Assembly: GCA_022702545.1 (NCBI GenBank)
Contig: JAHRBC010000005.1
Coordinates: 2,294,001-2,358,000, forward strand
DNA length: 64,000 bases
Reading direction: 5' to 3'
DNA from: Phycomyces nitens
Lineage: Eukaryota; Mucoromycota; Mucoromycetes; Mucorales; Phycomycetaceae
The position numbers were made by a program, and so were the translations under genes. Positions 63,133 to 64,000 of this stretch are shown here, in pieces (positions within the stretch are counted from its first letter, which is position 1; each line of letters opens with the position of its first letter). Under the pieces are notes generated by a model. That model had not been told where the DNA came from. It did not search any database and worked only from the letters and a program-made list of their open reading frames with translations.

Positions 63133-64000
63133 TTTTCTTTTATAATACCTACCGCCTTCTCCAACCTTGTATATATTAATTATCTCCCTTGTATTCCTAC
63201 CATTGCATTTATATTTTGTCTATTATTATTATTATCATACTATTACTATTCCTCCGATAAAAATAAATCAAAGAGTTACTCCATATAAACCTGCCAATCA
63301 ATGCTGATATTTTAGTGTTTTAATACCCATTGAATAAAGCAGATTATAAAAACAGGATAATGCCCAATTATGTAGACCAATACCAATGTTTAATATATAT
63401 ATACATATATATATTATGTCACACCAGATTAATATCACCTCAACTATTTCATCATAATTGCATGTTTACAAAAGATGTGTTAAAAGAGACAATATACAAA
63501 TATTTATTAAAAATTGGTAATTTATTGTGGTACTACCACACGCCTTCACATTAGCTATAAATTTCGGCAATTGGTTCTTTACTTGACGCATTCTTATACC
63601 TTCTAAGTATTTATCTTTCTTTAAAGTTGAGACTTCTTTCTCTTTATATGCGGTCAAGATATGAGCATAATATCTCAATGCATCTAAAGTCTGGGTTATT
63701 TTGTGGTCCCACCTTACTGACACACTCTGACCCTTTTTCCACCTTCTTTTTTATACGAAACTTGACTAGTGGCAGAAACTGTGTAATCTGTTTTTTTTAA
63801 AGGTACACCCATTTCCAAGAAAAATAAGAAGCTTGCAGTCTTGAGTTTGAGGTTGTCTAGAAGATATGTATGTTCAGAAATCACCTTGTATATTAGCGAG
63901 AATACTTTTAACATTAAAAGTTCAAAATACTATTGTCACTGTGGCTGGTCTATTATTACATGTTCCAAGTGCAAAGTATATCAGCAAAAAAAAAAAAACT
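63133..64000. other. 3' flank and AT-rich DNA to window end
   Basis: Transporter 3' flank, then AT-rich DNA. Minus-strand frames at 63914-63714 and 63723-63466 (…WDHKITQTLDALRYYAHILT) look weakly protein-like and might be the end of a gene lying beyond the window. I do not recognise them. Confidence 0.4.

Noticed and set aside
63466..63914. Two weakly protein-like minus-strand frames at the window end
   Set aside because: No family recognised; the join between them is unclear and the rest would lie outside the window.

Overview
The window is nuclear DNA of a filamentous fungus, most likely an early-diverging one (Mucoromycota, Phycomyces/Mucor-like). The evidence is AT-rich intergenic DNA, genes split by many short introns (about 50-100 nt), fungal gene families (Mig1/CreA-type zinc fingers, Kre9/Knh1 wall domain, Ypt7), and many degraded Tc1/mariner elements plus a Ty3/gypsy element. 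Species assignment is inference.

Layout. 1-15.5 kb is a compact housekeeping block: ubiquitin-activating enzyme E1 (minus, cut by the window edge), a SMARCC/Swi3-Rsc8 chromatin-remodelling subunit (minus), a TM9SF/EMP70 endomembrane protein (plus, divergent from SMARCC), a Dot1-type H3K79 methyltransferase (plus), mitochondrial Mn superoxide dismutase (plus) and the vacuolar Rab GTPase Ypt7/Rab7 (minus). 15.5-34.5 kb is a gene-poor, repeat-rich stretch. It holds a decayed multi-exon gene with a PD-(D/E)XK-like signature, interrupted by a small TA-flanked inverted-repeat element, and remnants of at least three Tc1/mariner families, two copies of one of which bracket 1.3 kb of unrelated DNA. 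34.5-46.7 kb is a second compact block: a Mig1/CreA-type zinc-finger factor, SRP68, an RNF121-like membrane RING protein, an arrestin-like protein, a PKA catalytic subunit and a bHLH factor. 46.7-61.7 kb is again gene-poor: one small secreted Kre9/Knh1-domain protein, a tRNA-Gln(CUG) gene and, 27 bp downstream of it, a nearly intact Ty3/gypsy retrotransposon with apparently identical 318-bp LTRs. An AAAP-family amino-acid transporter follows at 61.7-63.1 kb.

The host genes are independent housekeeping and regulatory genes. I see no operon-like or secondary-metabolite cluster. PKA, the CreA-like repressor and the bHLH factor all belong to families used in nutrient signalling, but their proximity here is not evidence of a shared pathway.

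Most notable observations: a textbook -1 frameshift signal (GGGTTTT, 7-nt spacer, 8-bp stem) at the gag-pol junction of the Ty3 element; four GC-AG introns among about 67 modelled; a composite Tc1 structure with outer TA dinucleotides and non-transposase cargo; and the decayed PD-(D/E)XK-like gene. All gene models come from reading splice signals and frame by eye. No alignment or expression data were available.
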